Source: Pseudoxanthomonas suwonensis (lineage in GTDB: Bacteria > Pseudomonadota > Gammaproteobacteria > Xanthomonadales > Xanthomonadaceae). Taken from it: a stretch of 53,948 nt of DNA. The DNA lies in contig QFNC01000017.1 in the NCBI GenBank assembly GCA_003240695.1, forward strand, positions 1 to 53,948, in the 5' to 3' direction. Below are positions 17,716 through 26,718 of this stretch, one piece after another. Made by a program: the position numbers and the translations under genes. Position 1 is the stretch's first letter. Every line of letters begins with the position of its first letter. Under the pieces are notes generated by a model. That model saw only the letters and a list, made by a program, of their open reading frames with translations, was not told the origin of the DNA and ran no database searches.

Positions 17716-18357
17716 TCAGGCATCCAGCGCCACCAGGTCGTTGCCGTTGCAGGCAATGCGCCGCTGTCCCGGTGCATCCGGTACCGCCCAGCCGCCGGAA
17801 AAGGCGGAGAATGCCGGCAGCACGGTCTGCTGGTCGGTCAGCCAGAACACCGGCCATCGACCCATCCCCGGCAACCGCACCACCGGGTGCACATGGCCGC
17901 AGATCACATGCTGCAACGGGTCCGCTGCCTGCGATGGCGCATGCCGCAGGCAGAACGGGGGGTCCTGCGCTTCCGCGTCCAGCACGTCGATCCCGAGCAT
18001 CGCACCGTTCAGGCCGCGATCGTGATTGCCGGACACCACGGCCATGCGCACCCCGGCATGGGCATGGCGAAAATCGCGCCACGCGGCATCGACTGCAGAA
18101 TGATGGCCGCCGTGCAGGAAGTCGCCGAGCACCCACAATTCCACGGCGTCGGACAGACGCAGCAATCCATCCAGCCGCGTCAGGTCGTGCAGCGTGCCGC
18201 CGGTCGGAACGCTGATGCCCGCCGCGCGGAACACATCGCCCTTGCCCAGGTGCAGATCGGCGATCAGCAGCCGCCTGCGCGCCGGCCAGAACAGCGCGCG
18301 GTCGGCCCACAGCTGCATCGGCTCGCCGGCGATGCGCACCTCCATCCGCTCAACCAT
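17716..18357 (-). CDS. pdeM: ligase-associated metallophosphoesterase PdeM
   Basis: A 213-residue calcineurin-type phosphoesterase. All metal-binding motifs are present: DLHLGKG (D34, H36), LGDFLHGG, SGNHDRG and CGHVHP. PdeM is the phosphoesterase of the ligase-associated DNA damage response set and is thought to trim or process DNA ends. It is the last of four overlapping genes on this strand; its start overlaps the helicase stop by 8 bp. No signal peptide. Its 3' end faces the SpoIID gene's 3' end 38 bp away. Confidence 0.93.
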   Translation of the reverse strand: MVERMEVRIAGEPMQLWADRALFWPARRRLLIADLHLGKGDVFRAAGISVPTGGTLHDLTRLDGLLRLSDAVELWVLGDFLHGGHHSAVDAAWRDFRHAHAGVRMAVVSGNHDRGLNGAMLGIDVLDAEAQDPPFCLRHAPSQAADPLQHVICGHVHPVVRLPGMGRWPVFWLTDQQTVLPAFSAFSGGWAVPDAPGQRRIACNGNDLVALDA

Positions 18358-20848
18358 GCTGCCGTTCCAGGCGTTGCGCGGCGCGTTGCACGCGGGTGCG
18401 CCAGTCCTCGCTGCTCAGCTTGCCGCGGATGGATTCGGCCCACAGCGGAAACGCCAACGGAGTGAGCCGTTGTGGACGCTGCAGCAGCAATCGTCGTTCG
18501 CTGCAGCGCTGCAGCAGCGCGCGCAAGGCCTGCACGTCGAGCTGCGAGGCGAGCACTTCGGTGCGGGCCTGTTGCAGCAGCAGATGTCCTGGATCATGCC
18601 GTTGCAGCACGTCGAACAGCAGGCCGCTGGAAGCCTGCAGCTGGCGCAGGCTGCGCGGGTTGCGGCCGGGCAGGGACGGCGGCAGCAGGCCGGCGACGCG
18701 CGCGATCTCGCGGAACTGGCGGCGCGCCAGTTCGGTCATGTTCACCCCCGCTTCGAGGTCGGGCAGCAAGTCGGCCTCGGCCAGCAGTGCGCGCAACGTG
18801 TCGGCTTCGATGTCGGTCTCGGCCTGCGCGGTCACCACCAGTCCGTAATCGTTCACCGCGTAGGCGAAGCTGTTGGGGGCAAGACGCGACCAGCGCAACG
18901 CCATCAGCGCCGCCAGTCCTTCGTGCAGGATGCGCCCGGCGAACGGATACAGGAACAGGTGCCAGCCTTCGCGCGTGCGGACGAACTCGGCGAGCAGCCG
19001 GTCCGGGCCGGGCAGCGCCGACCGGCGTTGCTGCAGCGCCAGGAGCGGTGCCAATGCGCGCATCTCGGGAACATCCGGCGGTGCATCCAGCACCGCTTCG
19101 ACCTGTGCACCCAGTTCCGTGGACAGCGGCATGCGTCCGCCCTGCCAGCGCGGCACGATGCCGTCGTGTCGTTTCGCGATCCGGACATAGGCGGTCATGT
19201 CTTTCAGCTGCACGAGTTCCAGCGTGCGTCCGGCAAACTGGAAGCGGTCGCGCGGGCGCAGGCGGGTGACGAAATGCTCCTCCACCGAACCCAAGCTGCC
19301 ACCCTTCAGCAGTTTGACCTGCATGGCCCCATCGCTTGTGATGGTGCCGATGGACAGGCGATGGCGCAATGCAATGCGGCGGTCATGCACGCGGTACACG
19401 CCGTCGTCGTCGCGCTGGACACGCAAAAAGTCGGGGTAATGTTGCAACGCGCTGCCGCCCTGCACGATGAAGTCGAGCACGGCGTGCCACGTGATCTCAT
19501 CCAGACGGGCGAAGGCATGCGTGCCGCGCACTTCGGCCAGCAGGGCCTGGGCATCGAAACCGCCACCCAGCGCCAACGTCACGCAGTGCTGGGCGAGCAC
19601 ATCCAGCGACAGAACCGGGGGCGACCGCGCTTCGATGCGTCCTTCCGCCAGTGCCAGCCGCGCAGCGGCATATTCGGCCAGTTCCAGGGCATGCGTGGGC
19701 ACGCACAGGATGTCTCCGGCTTCGCCCGGGCGATGGCGCGCGCGCCCGGCCCGCTGCAACAGACGCGCCAGACCCTTCGGACTGCCGATCTGGATCACCT
19801 GGTCCACCGCGGGAAAATCGACACCCAAATCCAGACTGGATGTCGCCACCACGCAGCGCACACGGCCATCGCGCAGACCCTGTTCCACCCGCTGTCGCAG
19901 CGCCGGATCCAGCGACCCGTGGTGCAGTGCCAGCGCATCGGCGTCGTCCAGCCAGACGGCGGCCAGCGCCCTGTGCCAGAGTTCGGCTTGCGCGCGGGTG
20001 TTGGCGAACAACAGCGTGGTGCGGGTCTGCGCGATCGCCTGGCAGACGCGCTGCAAGTGCGAAAGCCCCAGATGGCCCGCCCACGGAAAGCGCTCCCCGG
20101 TCTCGGGCAGCAGCGTGCGCAGGCGCAGCGAGCGCGGCTTGGCGGCATCGAGGATGACGGCATCGGGCCGATGCGGCAGCAGCACGTCGCGTGCCTGCGG
20201 CAGATTGCCCAGCGTGGCCGACAGTCCCCAGATGCGCAGCGCGGGCGACGCGATGGCACGCAGCCGCGCCAGGCACAACTGCAACAGCACGCCACGCTTG
20301 TTGCCGAGCAGTTCGTGCCACTCATCCACGATCACGCAACGCAGCCCGGCCAGCTGCGCCTGCGTGTCCGGATAGCTCAGCAGCAGCGCCAGCGATTCGG
20401 GCGTGATCACCAGCACCTCGGCCTGGCCCTGACGCGCCAGCCGTTTGTCGCGCGAAGACGCATCACCGGTGCGCATCGCCACCGTCCAGGGAACCTGCAA
20501 TGCCGAGATCGCTTCGTGCAGTGCGCGGGCCGTGTCGTTGGCCAACGCGCGCAGCGGCGTGATCCAGAGGATGCGGGTGCGCGGCATCCGTGTTTCGCCG
20601 CGTTTGCGCTGTATCGGTCCGGTATCGCCAAGCGTGATCGCTTCCAGTAACGGGCCGCCGAATGCGGCCAGGGTCTTGCCGCTGCCGGTCGGCGTGACCA
20701 GCAAACCCGATTCGCCTGCGAGATAACGCTTCCAGGCCTCGCGCTGGAACGCGGCAGGGGTCCAGCCGCGTGCAGCGAACCAGGCGGCCAGCGGTGCATC
20801 GAAGCGCGTGCGCGGCTTCCGCGTTGCAGCAGCGGCTTCCTCGCTCAT
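18350..20848 (-). CDS. ligase-associated DEXH-box DNA helicase (Lhr-like)
   Basis: An 832-residue superfamily-2 helicase. Walker A PTGSGKT (residues about 53-59), DEXH box VDEWHELLG, motif III SATLGNLP, and C-terminal helicase motifs LLFANTRAQAE and QRAGRARHRPGE are all intact. The C-terminal half is the Lhr-core type (winged helix and beta barrel: RDRFQFAGRTLELVQLKDMTAYV). This matches the ligase-associated helicase subfamily, shorter than full Lhr proteins (~1500 residues) because it lacks their long C-terminal extension. It overlaps the ligase stop by 4 bp and the pdeM start by 8 bp, so all four products should be made together. Confidence 0.95.
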   Translation of the reverse strand: MSEEAAAATRKPRTRFDAPLAAWFAARGWTPAAFQREAWKRYLAGESGLLVTPTGSGKTLAAFGGPLLEAITLGDTGPIQRKRGETRMPRTRILWITPLRALANDTARALHEAISALQVPWTVAMRTGDASSRDKRLARQGQAEVLVITPESLALLLSYPDTQAQLAGLRCVIVDEWHELLGNKRGVLLQLCLARLRAIASPALRIWGLSATLGNLPQARDVLLPHRPDAVILDAAKPRSLRLRTLLPETGERFPWAGHLGLSHLQRVCQAIAQTRTTLLFANTRAQAELWHRALAAVWLDDADALALHHGSLDPALRQRVEQGLRDGRVRCVVATSSLDLGVDFPAVDQVIQIGSPKGLARLLQRAGRARHRPGEAGDILCVPTHALELAEYAAARLALAEGRIEARSPPVLSLDVLAQHCVTLALGGGFDAQALLAEVRGTHAFARLDEITWHAVLDFIVQGGSALQHYPDFLRVQRDDDGVYRVHDRRIALRHRLSIGTITSDGAMQVKLLKGGSLGSVEEHFVTRLRPRDRFQFAGRTLELVQLKDMTAYVRIAKRHDGIVPRWQGGRMPLSTELGAQVEAVLDAPPDVPEMRALAPLLALQQRRSALPGPDRLLAEFVRTREGWHLFLYPFAGRILHEGLAALMALRWSRLAPNSFAYAVNDYGLVVTAQAETDIEADTLRALLAEADLLPDLEAGVNMTELARRQFREIARVAGLLPPSLPGRNPRSLRQLQASSGLLFDVLQRHDPGHLLLQQARTEVLASQLDVQALRALLQRCSERRLLLQRPQRLTPLAFPLWAESIRGKLSSEDWRTRVQRAAQRLERQHG

Positions 20849-22449
20849 CGGGCCAGTGCCTTCAGGGTCTCAAGGCGGTCGGCCTCCGCGGCCGGCTTGT
20901 CGTGCCGCCATCGCAGGATGCGCGGAAAGCGCACCGCGATCCCGGATCTGTGCCGGGCGGAACGGTTCACCGCTTCGAAGCCGAGTTCGAACACGTGCAA
21001 CGGCTCCACCGCACGCACCGGTCCGAACCGCTCGGTGGTGTGAGCACGGATCCAGCGGTCGAGTTTCAGGATCTCCGCATCGTCCAGCCCGGAATAGGCC
21101 TTGGCCACCGGCACCAGCGCATCGCCATCCCACAGCGCAAAGGTGTAATCGGTATGCAGCGTGCTGCGGCGGCCATGCCCGGCCTGCGCGTAGATCAGCA
21201 CCGCATCGATGGTGAGCGGGTCGATCTTCCACTTCCACCAGTCGCCGCGCTTGCGGCCGTGCCGGTACGGCGACTCCAGCCGCTTCAGCATGAAACCTTC
21301 CACGCCGCGTTCGCGCGCGTGTTCCCGAAGATCGGCAGCTGTCTTCCAGTCGTTCGCCTGGATGCGCGGCGACAGCTGCAGCAGCGGCGAGCCGAGGTCC
21401 TCGAGCAGTTCGGCCAGCAGCGCGCGGCGTTCCTGCAACGTCCGTTCGCGCAGGTCTTCACCGTCCAATTCCAGCAGGTCGTAGGCGAGCACGCGCGCCG
21501 GCGTATCCGCCAGCGTCTTCGCCCCTGGCTTGCGGCGCTGGATGCGGGTCTGCAGCGCGGTGAACGGCAACGGCTGATCTTCGTCGCCACGCCACGCGAG
21601 CAGTTCGCCATCGATCACCGCATCGCGCGGCAACAGGGCCAGAGCGGCTTCGATCTCCGGGAAGCGTCCGTCCATGCGTTCCTCGCCGCGCGACCACAGC
21701 GCGATGTCGGTGCCGCGCCGGATCAGCTGGGCGCGGATGCCATCCCACTTCCATTCGATCAGCCAGTCGCCGATGTCGCCCAGGCTCGCGATGTCGTTTT
21801 CCAGCGGCGATGCCAGGAAGAAGGGATAGGGCGATGCCGCATCGCCCGGCTGCGGATCCGGCGAGAGCAACCGCTGCATGAAGGCCGCGTCCGGAGTCCA
21901 GCTGCCGAGCATGCGTTGTGCGATCAGCGCGATGTCGATGCCAGCCATCTGCGCAAGCGCCTGCTGCACCAGCCCCTGCGACACGCCGACGCGCAAGGCG
22001 CCGGTCAGCAATTTGTTGAACACCAGCCGCTCCGCGAACGGCAGCATGCGCCAGGCATCGACGATCACCGCGCGTCGCGCGCCGACATCCGCATTGGCAA
22101 CCGCGGCCAGTCGCTGCGTGATCCATTCGGCGAGCGAGATATCCGGGGCGCGCACGGCCGGGTCGTCCAGCAGCAGCGCGAGCGTTTCGGCAAGATCGCC
22201 GACCTGGTCGTAGCTGGCATCGACCAGCCAATCAGCATTGCCGCTTTCGGCGGCGATCCAGGCACGCAACTCGGCGCTGGACGCGATCCGTGCCTTCGCG
22301 CCGCCGATCTTGCCGCCGGCGAGCAGCCACAAGGCCCATGCGGCATCGGCAGCGGGCGCATCGCGGAAGTAATCGATCAGTGCCGCGCGCTTGTCGCCCG
22401 TGGCGGTACTGCGATCCAGGCGCTGGTAGAGCGTGGCGAAGCGGCGCAT
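20845..22449 (-). CDS. ATP-dependent DNA ligase of the ligase-associated repair operon
   Basis: A 534-residue ligase: an N-terminal DNA-binding domain (residues about 1-200), adenylation domain with the nucleophilic Lys234 in EWKWDGIRAQ, motif III-like VLAYDLLELDGEDLRER, motif IV EGFMLKRL, motif V WWKWKIDPLTIDAV, and an OB-fold domain to the end. It is the type found with the helicase, nuclease and PdeM (distinct from the NAD-dependent LigA of replication). The start at 22449 is fixed by TGATG overlap with the nuclease gene stop. It seals nicks, presumably after the operon's nuclease and helicase act. Confidence 0.95.
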   Translation of the reverse strand: MRRFATLYQRLDRSTATGDKRAALIDYFRDAPAADAAWALWLLAGGKIGGAKARIASSAELRAWIAAESGNADWLVDASYDQVGDLAETLALLLDDPAVRAPDISLAEWITQRLAAVANADVGARRAVIVDAWRMLPFAERLVFNKLLTGALRVGVSQGLVQQALAQMAGIDIALIAQRMLGSWTPDAAFMQRLLSPDPQPGDAASPYPFFLASPLENDIASLGDIGDWLIEWKWDGIRAQLIRRGTDIALWSRGEERMDGRFPEIEAALALLPRDAVIDGELLAWRGDEDQPLPFTALQTRIQRRKPGAKTLADTPARVLAYDLLELDGEDLRERTLQERRALLAELLEDLGSPLLQLSPRIQANDWKTAADLREHARERGVEGFMLKRLESPYRHGRKRGDWWKWKIDPLTIDAVLIYAQAGHGRRSTLHTDYTFALWDGDALVPVAKAYSGLDDAEILKLDRWIRAHTTERFGPVRAVEPLHVFELGFEAVNRSARHRSGIAVRFPRILRWRHDKPAAEADRLETLKALAR

Positions 22450-23447
22450 CAGCCGGCCTCGTCCACGTCGCCATAGCCGGTGCGGAAGATGTCGGTGCGG
22501 ATACCGTCCTCGTTCAGCACGCGCACCAGCGCATCGGTATTGCCGTGGGTGGCGACGATGCGGTGCGCGCCGGTCTCGCGCACCGTGCGCAAGAGGTCCG
22601 GCCAATCGGCATGATCGGAGAGCACGAAACCGCGATCGTAGTTGCCGCGCCGGCGATTGCCGCGCAGTCGCATCCAGCCCGACGCGAAGCCCTGCTGCGC
22701 GCGCCGGAAGCGCCGCAGCCAGGCACTGCCGGCGGCGGACGGTGGCGCGATCACGAGCTTGCCGGCGAAATCGAAGCCCTTGTCCTCATCGTTGACGCGG
22801 CGGGTTTCGACCATGGCAATGCCCGATTCGCGATACACCTGCACGCCGGCATCGACCGCGCCATGCACCCACACCGGCGCGTCATCGATGCCGATCAGTT
22901 CCGCCAGCACCCGCTGCGCCTTGCCCAGCGCATAGCAGTACAGGATCGCGGCCTCGCCGTTCGCGGCGCATTCGGCGCGCCAGTCGGCGATCTCGCGCAC
23001 CACCGCGCGCGTGTCCGGCCAGCGATACACCGGCAGTCCGAAGGTGGCCTCGGTGATGAAGGTATCGCAGCCCACCACCTCGAACGGCGCGCAGGTGGGA
23101 TCGGGCTGGCGCTTGTAGTCGCCACTGGCCACCCACACCTCGCCAGCCACTTCGATCCGCACCTGCGCCGAGCCGAGCACGTGGCCGGCGCCGTGCAGCG
23201 ACACCTTGGCATCGCCCAGCAAGAACGGGTCGCCATACTCGTGCGCACGGTAGTCCTGCTCGCCGAGGCGCCAGTGCAGGATCGGCAGGCTGTCGGTGGT
23301 GGCGTGGTAACAGCCCATGCCGCGTCGTGCATGATCGCCATGCCCGTGGGTGATCACCGCGCGCGGCACCGGCTTCCACGGATCGATGTGGAAATCGCCG
23401 CGCGGGCAGTACAGCCCTTCCGGGCGCAGGACGACGAGGTCGGGCAT
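22449..23447 (-). CDS. ligase-associated DNA exonuclease (metallo-beta-lactamase/beta-CASP fold)
   Basis: A 332-residue MBL-fold nuclease. The zinc motif is THGHGDHARRG (HxHxDH) near the N-terminus, with downstream His/Asp ligands in GAGHVLGSAQ, SGDYK and FVLSDHADWP, and a final ATHGNTD. This is the Artemis/SNM1-like exonuclease of the ligase-associated set. The start MPDLVVLRPEG at 23447 is preferred; the open frame extends to 23501 but the extra 18 residues are not family-like. It is the first gene of the four-gene transcript and begins 104 bp from the divergent radical-SAM gene. Confidence 0.94.
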   Translation of the reverse strand: MPDLVVLRPEGLYCPRGDFHIDPWKPVPRAVITHGHGDHARRGMGCYHATTDSLPILHWRLGEQDYRAHEYGDPFLLGDAKVSLHGAGHVLGSAQVRIEVAGEVWVASGDYKRQPDPTCAPFEVVGCDTFITEATFGLPVYRWPDTRAVVREIADWRAECAANGEAAILYCYALGKAQRVLAELIGIDDAPVWVHGAVDAGVQVYRESGIAMVETRRVNDEDKGFDFAGKLVIAPPSAAGSAWLRRFRRAQQGFASGWMRLRGNRRRGNYDRGFVLSDHADWPDLLRTVRETGAHRIVATHGNTDALVRVLNEDGIRTDIFRTGYGDVDEAG

Positions 23448-23551
23448 GGACACAGAATGGAGGAGGCGGCGTGCAGGCCAGGCGAGGATTGCATTCAGCA
23501 TGCTGAGCCGCTTTCGCAGCGCCTGCGATCGATCCGCGGGACAATGCTGGC
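23448..23551. promoter_or_regulatory. shared intergenic region of two divergent DNA repair operons, with a central palindrome
   Basis: The 104-bp gap separates the starts of the nuclease (minus strand) and radical-SAM (plus strand) genes and so must carry both promoters. At 23495-23506 lies a perfect 12-bp palindrome, TCAGCATGCTGA, whose centre is about 1 bp from the midpoint of the gap. Such a position would let one regulator act on both operons. I see no match to the LexA boxes I know (CTGT-N8-ACAG or the longer Xanthomonas type), so the regulator, if any, is unknown. Confidence 0.35.
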
Positions 23552-24814
23552 ATGGAGACCCTGCGCAAACTCGCGATCCTGGCCGACGCCGCCAAGTACG
23601 ACGCCTCCTGCGCGTCCAGCGGCGCGGCCAAGCGCACGTCCGCGAAGACCGGCGGCATCGGCAGCACCGAGGGCATGGGCATCTGCCATAGCTACACGCC
23701 GGACGGGCGTTGCGTCAGCCTGCTCAAGATCCTGCTGACCAACTTCTGCGTGTACGACTGCGCCTATTGCGTCAACCGTGTCTCCAGCAACGTGCCCCGC
23801 GCGCGTTTCGCGGTGGACGAGGTGGTGCGGCTGACGCTGGATTTCTACAAGCGCAACTATATCGAAGGCCTGTTCCTCTCCAGCGGCATCATCCGCAACA
23901 GCGACTACACCATGGAGCAATTAGTGGAAGTGGCGCGCACGTTGCGCGAGGAACACCGTTTCGCCGGCTACATCCACCTGAAGACCATCCCGGATGCCGC
24001 GCCGGAGCTGCTGGCGGCGGCGGGCCGTTACGCGGATCGCCTGAGCATCAACATTGAGCTGCCTACCGAAACCGGCCTCGCCCGCTATGCCCCGGAGAAG
24101 AAACTGCCGGGCATCCGCAGCGCGATGGGCGAGCTGCGCTGGCGCATCGAGGAAGGCAAGCAGGCGCGCAAGGCTTTGCCGGCGATCACCTCGATCACGC
24201 CGAAGGCGCGCAAGCCGCCCAGGTTCGCGCCGGCCGGACAGAGCACGCAGATGATCGTCGGGGCCGATGGCGCGGACGATCGCACGATCCTCGCCACCGC
24301 CGACAATCTCTACGGCAATTACCGCCTGCGCCGCGTGTACTACTCCGCCTTCAGCCCGATCCCGGATGCCTCGAGCGCGTTGCCGGTGCAGGCGCCGCCG
24401 CTGCAGCGCGAACATCGGCTGTACCAGGCCGACTGGCTGCTGCGCTTTTACGAATTCAAGATCGACGAGATTTCCGGCAGCGATGGCGGCGGCATGCTCG
24501 ACCTCGACATCGATCCCAAGCTGGCCTGGGCGTTGCGGAATCCTCAGGCGTTCCCGGTCGATCTCAACCGGGCGCCGAAGGAGTTGCTGCTGCGCGTGCC
24601 GGGCCTGGGCGTGCGCAACGTCAAGCGCGTGCTGATGGCGCGCCGCCATGCACGGCTGCGCGTGGCCGACTTGGCCCGCCTGCGCGCGCCGATGGCGAAG
24701 GTGCTGCCGTTCGTGCAACTCGTCGACCACCATCCACACGGCGCGTTGGACGATCCTGCCGCCTTGCGCGCACGCGTCGCGCCGCCGCCCAAGCAGGCCG
24801 ATCTGTTCGCCTGA
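23552..24814 (+). CDS. radical-SAM protein of a putative DNA modification/repair pair
   Basis: A 420-residue radical S-adenosylmethionine protein. The iron-sulphur motif is CVYDCAYCVNR (CX3CX2C, about residues 66-73). The N-terminus (ILADAAKYDASCASSG) is typical of the family annotated as putative DNA modification/repair radical-SAM protein. Near the C-terminus PKELLLRVPGLGVRNVKRV is a helix-hairpin-helix, a DNA-backbone binding element. The protein's stop overlaps the ATG of the UdgX-type gene by 1 bp (TGATG), so the two are co-translated. The reaction is not known in this family; an action on damaged or modified DNA bases is inferred from the partner. Confidence 0.92.
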   Translation: METLRKLAILADAAKYDASCASSGAAKRTSAKTGGIGSTEGMGICHSYTPDGRCVSLLKILLTNFCVYDCAYCVNRVSSNVPRARFAVDEVVRLTLDFYKRNYIEGLFLSSGIIRNSDYTMEQLVEVARTLREEHRFAGYIHLKTIPDAAPELLAAAGRYADRLSINIELPTETGLARYAPEKKLPGIRSAMGELRWRIEEGKQARKALPAITSITPKARKPPRFAPAGQSTQMIVGADGADDRTILATADNLYGNYRLRRVYYSAFSPIPDASSALPVQAPPLQREHRLYQADWLLRFYEFKIDEISGSDGGGMLDLDIDPKLAWALRNPQAFPVDLNRAPKELLLRVPGLGVRNVKRVLMARRHARLRVADLARLRAPMAKVLPFVQLVDHHPHGALDDPAALRARVAPPPKQADLFA

Positions 24815-26268
24815 TGGAACGCTACGCGGCGCGCATCGATCCCTGCTGGGATGCGGCGGCCTGGCGCACGCAGGCACGCCATGCGCTGCGCGCCGGCATC
24901 GCGCCCGAACACATCGACTGGCTGGAAGGCGATGCACAAGGCGGTGCCATTGGCGATGCACCTGGCCTGCTGCCCGCGCTCGGCCTGCAGGAGGCGCCAC
25001 CGATCCGTCCCGCGCCGCGGGTGCCGCGCGCCTTCATCGAACTGGCGGATGCGATCGCCTGCCATCGCGCGCCGCAGCGTTTCGCGCTGCTGTACCGGCT
25101 GCTGTGGCGGATGGCGCATGGCGAGCCGGCCCTGCTGTCGGTACCCACCGATGCCGACATGCACCAGGCCTTCGCGCTGGCGCAATCGGTGCGCCGCGAT
25201 ACGCACAAGATGAAGGCCTTCGTGCGTTTCCGGGAAGTGCCGGACAGCGCCGACCACTTCATCGCCTGGTTCGAGCCGGAGCATCGTATCGTCGATCGCG
25301 TGGCGCCGTTCTTCGCGCGCCGCTTCACCGGCATGCGCTGGGCCATCCTCACTCCGTATCGCAGTGCGCAGTGGGATGGCGAAACCCTGCAATTCGGCCC
25401 CGGCGCGCGGCGCAGCAACGCCCCCGCCGACGATGCCCACGAAGACCTCTGGCGCACCTACTACGCCCACATCTTCAACCCGGCGCGCTTGAACGAACGG
25501 ATGATGCGCCAGGAAATGCCGGTGAAGTACTGGAAGCATCTGCCGGAAGCGCAGCTCCTGCCGCGCCTCACCCGCGAAGCCGGCCAACGCGTGCGCGAGA
25601 TGGCCGAACGCGCCTACCAGGCACCGCGCCGACGCATACCGCAGCCGGCACCCGCGCCGGTGCCCGTCCATCCGCATGACGATTCGCTGGCCGCGCTGCG
25701 CCAGGCGGCGCAGGGGTGCCGCGCCTGCCCGTTGTGGGAACCCGCCACGCAAACCGTGTTCGGCGAAGGCCCGGAGGATGCGCGCGTGCTGCTGCTGGGC
25801 GAGCAGCCCGGCGACATGGAGGATCTCAGCGGCCGTCCGTTCGTCGGCCCTGCCGGCCAGCTGCTGGACCGCGCGCTGGCCGAACTCGGCCTCGACCGCG
25901 CGCAGCTGTACCTGACCAATGCGGTCAAGCATTTCCGCTTCGAGCGCCGCGGCAGGTTACGCCTGCATCGCAACCCGGAGCCCTCGCATGTGCAGGCCTG
26001 CCGCAGCTGGCTGGCCGGCGAGATCGAGCGCGTGCGTCCGGACATCATCGTCTGCCTCGGCGCGACCGCGGCGCAGGCGGTGTTCGGCGCACGTTTCCGG
26101 TTGATGGACGAACGTGGCGTCTGGCATACCCTGCACGACGGCACCCGCGCCTTCTCCACGGTGCATCCGGCTTGGGTGCTGCGCCAGCCCAACGCGATGT
26201 TGCGCGAGGAGGCGTATCGGCATTTCGTCGCCGATCTGGCCCTGTTGCGCAGCCAGCCTGCAGGCTGA
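24814..26268 (+). CDS. UdgX-type uracil-DNA glycosylase fused to a DUF4130-like N-terminal domain
   Basis: A 484-residue two-domain protein. Residues 1-270 form the DUF4130/'probable DNA metabolism protein' domain (HKMKAFVRFREV; WAILTPYRSAQWD). Residues about 290-484 are family-4-like uracil-DNA glycosylase of the UdgX group: CRACPLW Fe-S cysteines, GEQPGDMEDLSG and the loop that in characterised UdgX reads KRRIH. Here that loop is RLRLH (R381 to H385): the covalently bonding His385 and Arg383 remain, but the middle Arg is Leu382 on a rare TTA codon. Other ligands (TVHPAW) are present. UdgX members bind uracil-containing DNA and link to it irreversibly. It is translationally coupled to the radical-SAM gene. 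Confidence 0.92.
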   Translation: MERYAARIDPCWDAAAWRTQARHALRAGIAPEHIDWLEGDAQGGAIGDAPGLLPALGLQEAPPIRPAPRVPRAFIELADAIACHRAPQRFALLYRLLWRMAHGEPALLSVPTDADMHQAFALAQSVRRDTHKMKAFVRFREVPDSADHFIAWFEPEHRIVDRVAPFFARRFTGMRWAILTPYRSAQWDGETLQFGPGARRSNAPADDAHEDLWRTYYAHIFNPARLNERMMRQEMPVKYWKHLPEAQLLPRLTREAGQRVREMAERAYQAPRRRIPQPAPAPVPVHPHDDSLAALRQAAQGCRACPLWEPATQTVFGEGPEDARVLLLGEQPGDMEDLSGRPFVGPAGQLLDRALAELGLDRAQLYLTNAVKHFRFERRGRLRLHRNPEPSHVQACRSWLAGEIERVRPDIIVCLGATAAQAVFGARFRLMDERGVWHTLHDGTRAFSTVHPAWVLRQPNAMLREEAYRHFVADLALLRSQPAG

Positions 26269-26283
26269 AAACAGGCGATCGCT

Positions 26284-26677
26284 TCAGGCTTGTCGCGACC
26301 CGTCTCGACCCAGCCACTCAAGCAACAACGGCGGAATCAGCAGTTCGGTGGCCGACAGCAGCAGCACCGGCACCGGCAGCACGCCGAACTGCAGCAGCGG
26401 CAGCAGGCACCAGGCCGGCCAGCAGGGTCAGCCACAGCGCCGCGCACAGCACCGGGCGGTAGCGCTGCAGCTCGCCGGCGGCCAGCCACAACACCGCGGC
26501 ATACAGCCCATGCGCCACGCCGAAAAAGCGGTTCTGGCTGAACAGGCCGGGACTGGCGATCACCGAGTCCGGCAAGGCGATGCACAACAGCACGTCGGCT
26601 CGCAGTCCCATCGCCAGATGCAACGCGCTGACCGCCAGCAGCGACACGGCCAGCACGCGCAGGACAATGGACAACAC
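26284..26677 (-). pseudogene. DUF4345 membrane protein gene, frameshifted
   Basis: From a GTG at 26677 the frame encodes two-and-a-half hydrophobic helices typical of DUF4345 (VLLCIALPDSV, SQNRFFGVAHGLYAAVLWLAA, ALWLTLLAGLV). It then slides into an Ala/Arg-rich tail and stops at 26318. The neighbouring frame carries the natural C-terminus, LLQFGVLPVPVLLLSATELL, then IPPLLLEWLGRDGSRQA, and stops at 26284-26286. The join falls at about 26400-26415 in a GC-rich run, so two bases seem to be missing or one added. A real lesion or an assembly error both fit. The gene follows the EF-hand gene on the same strand. Confidence 0.7.
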
Positions 26678-26718
26678 GCGCTATTCCGCTGCCGGCGATG
26701 TGTCGGTGCCGTCGCCGG

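Noticed and set aside
18194..20650. Long plus-strand frame across the helicase gene.
   Set aside because: Antisense shadow of a well-defined helicase with all motifs.
23448..23551. A LexA (SOS) box between the repair operons.
   Set aside because: No CTGT-N8-ACAG or related pattern could be found; only the unrelated TCAGCATGCTGA palindrome.
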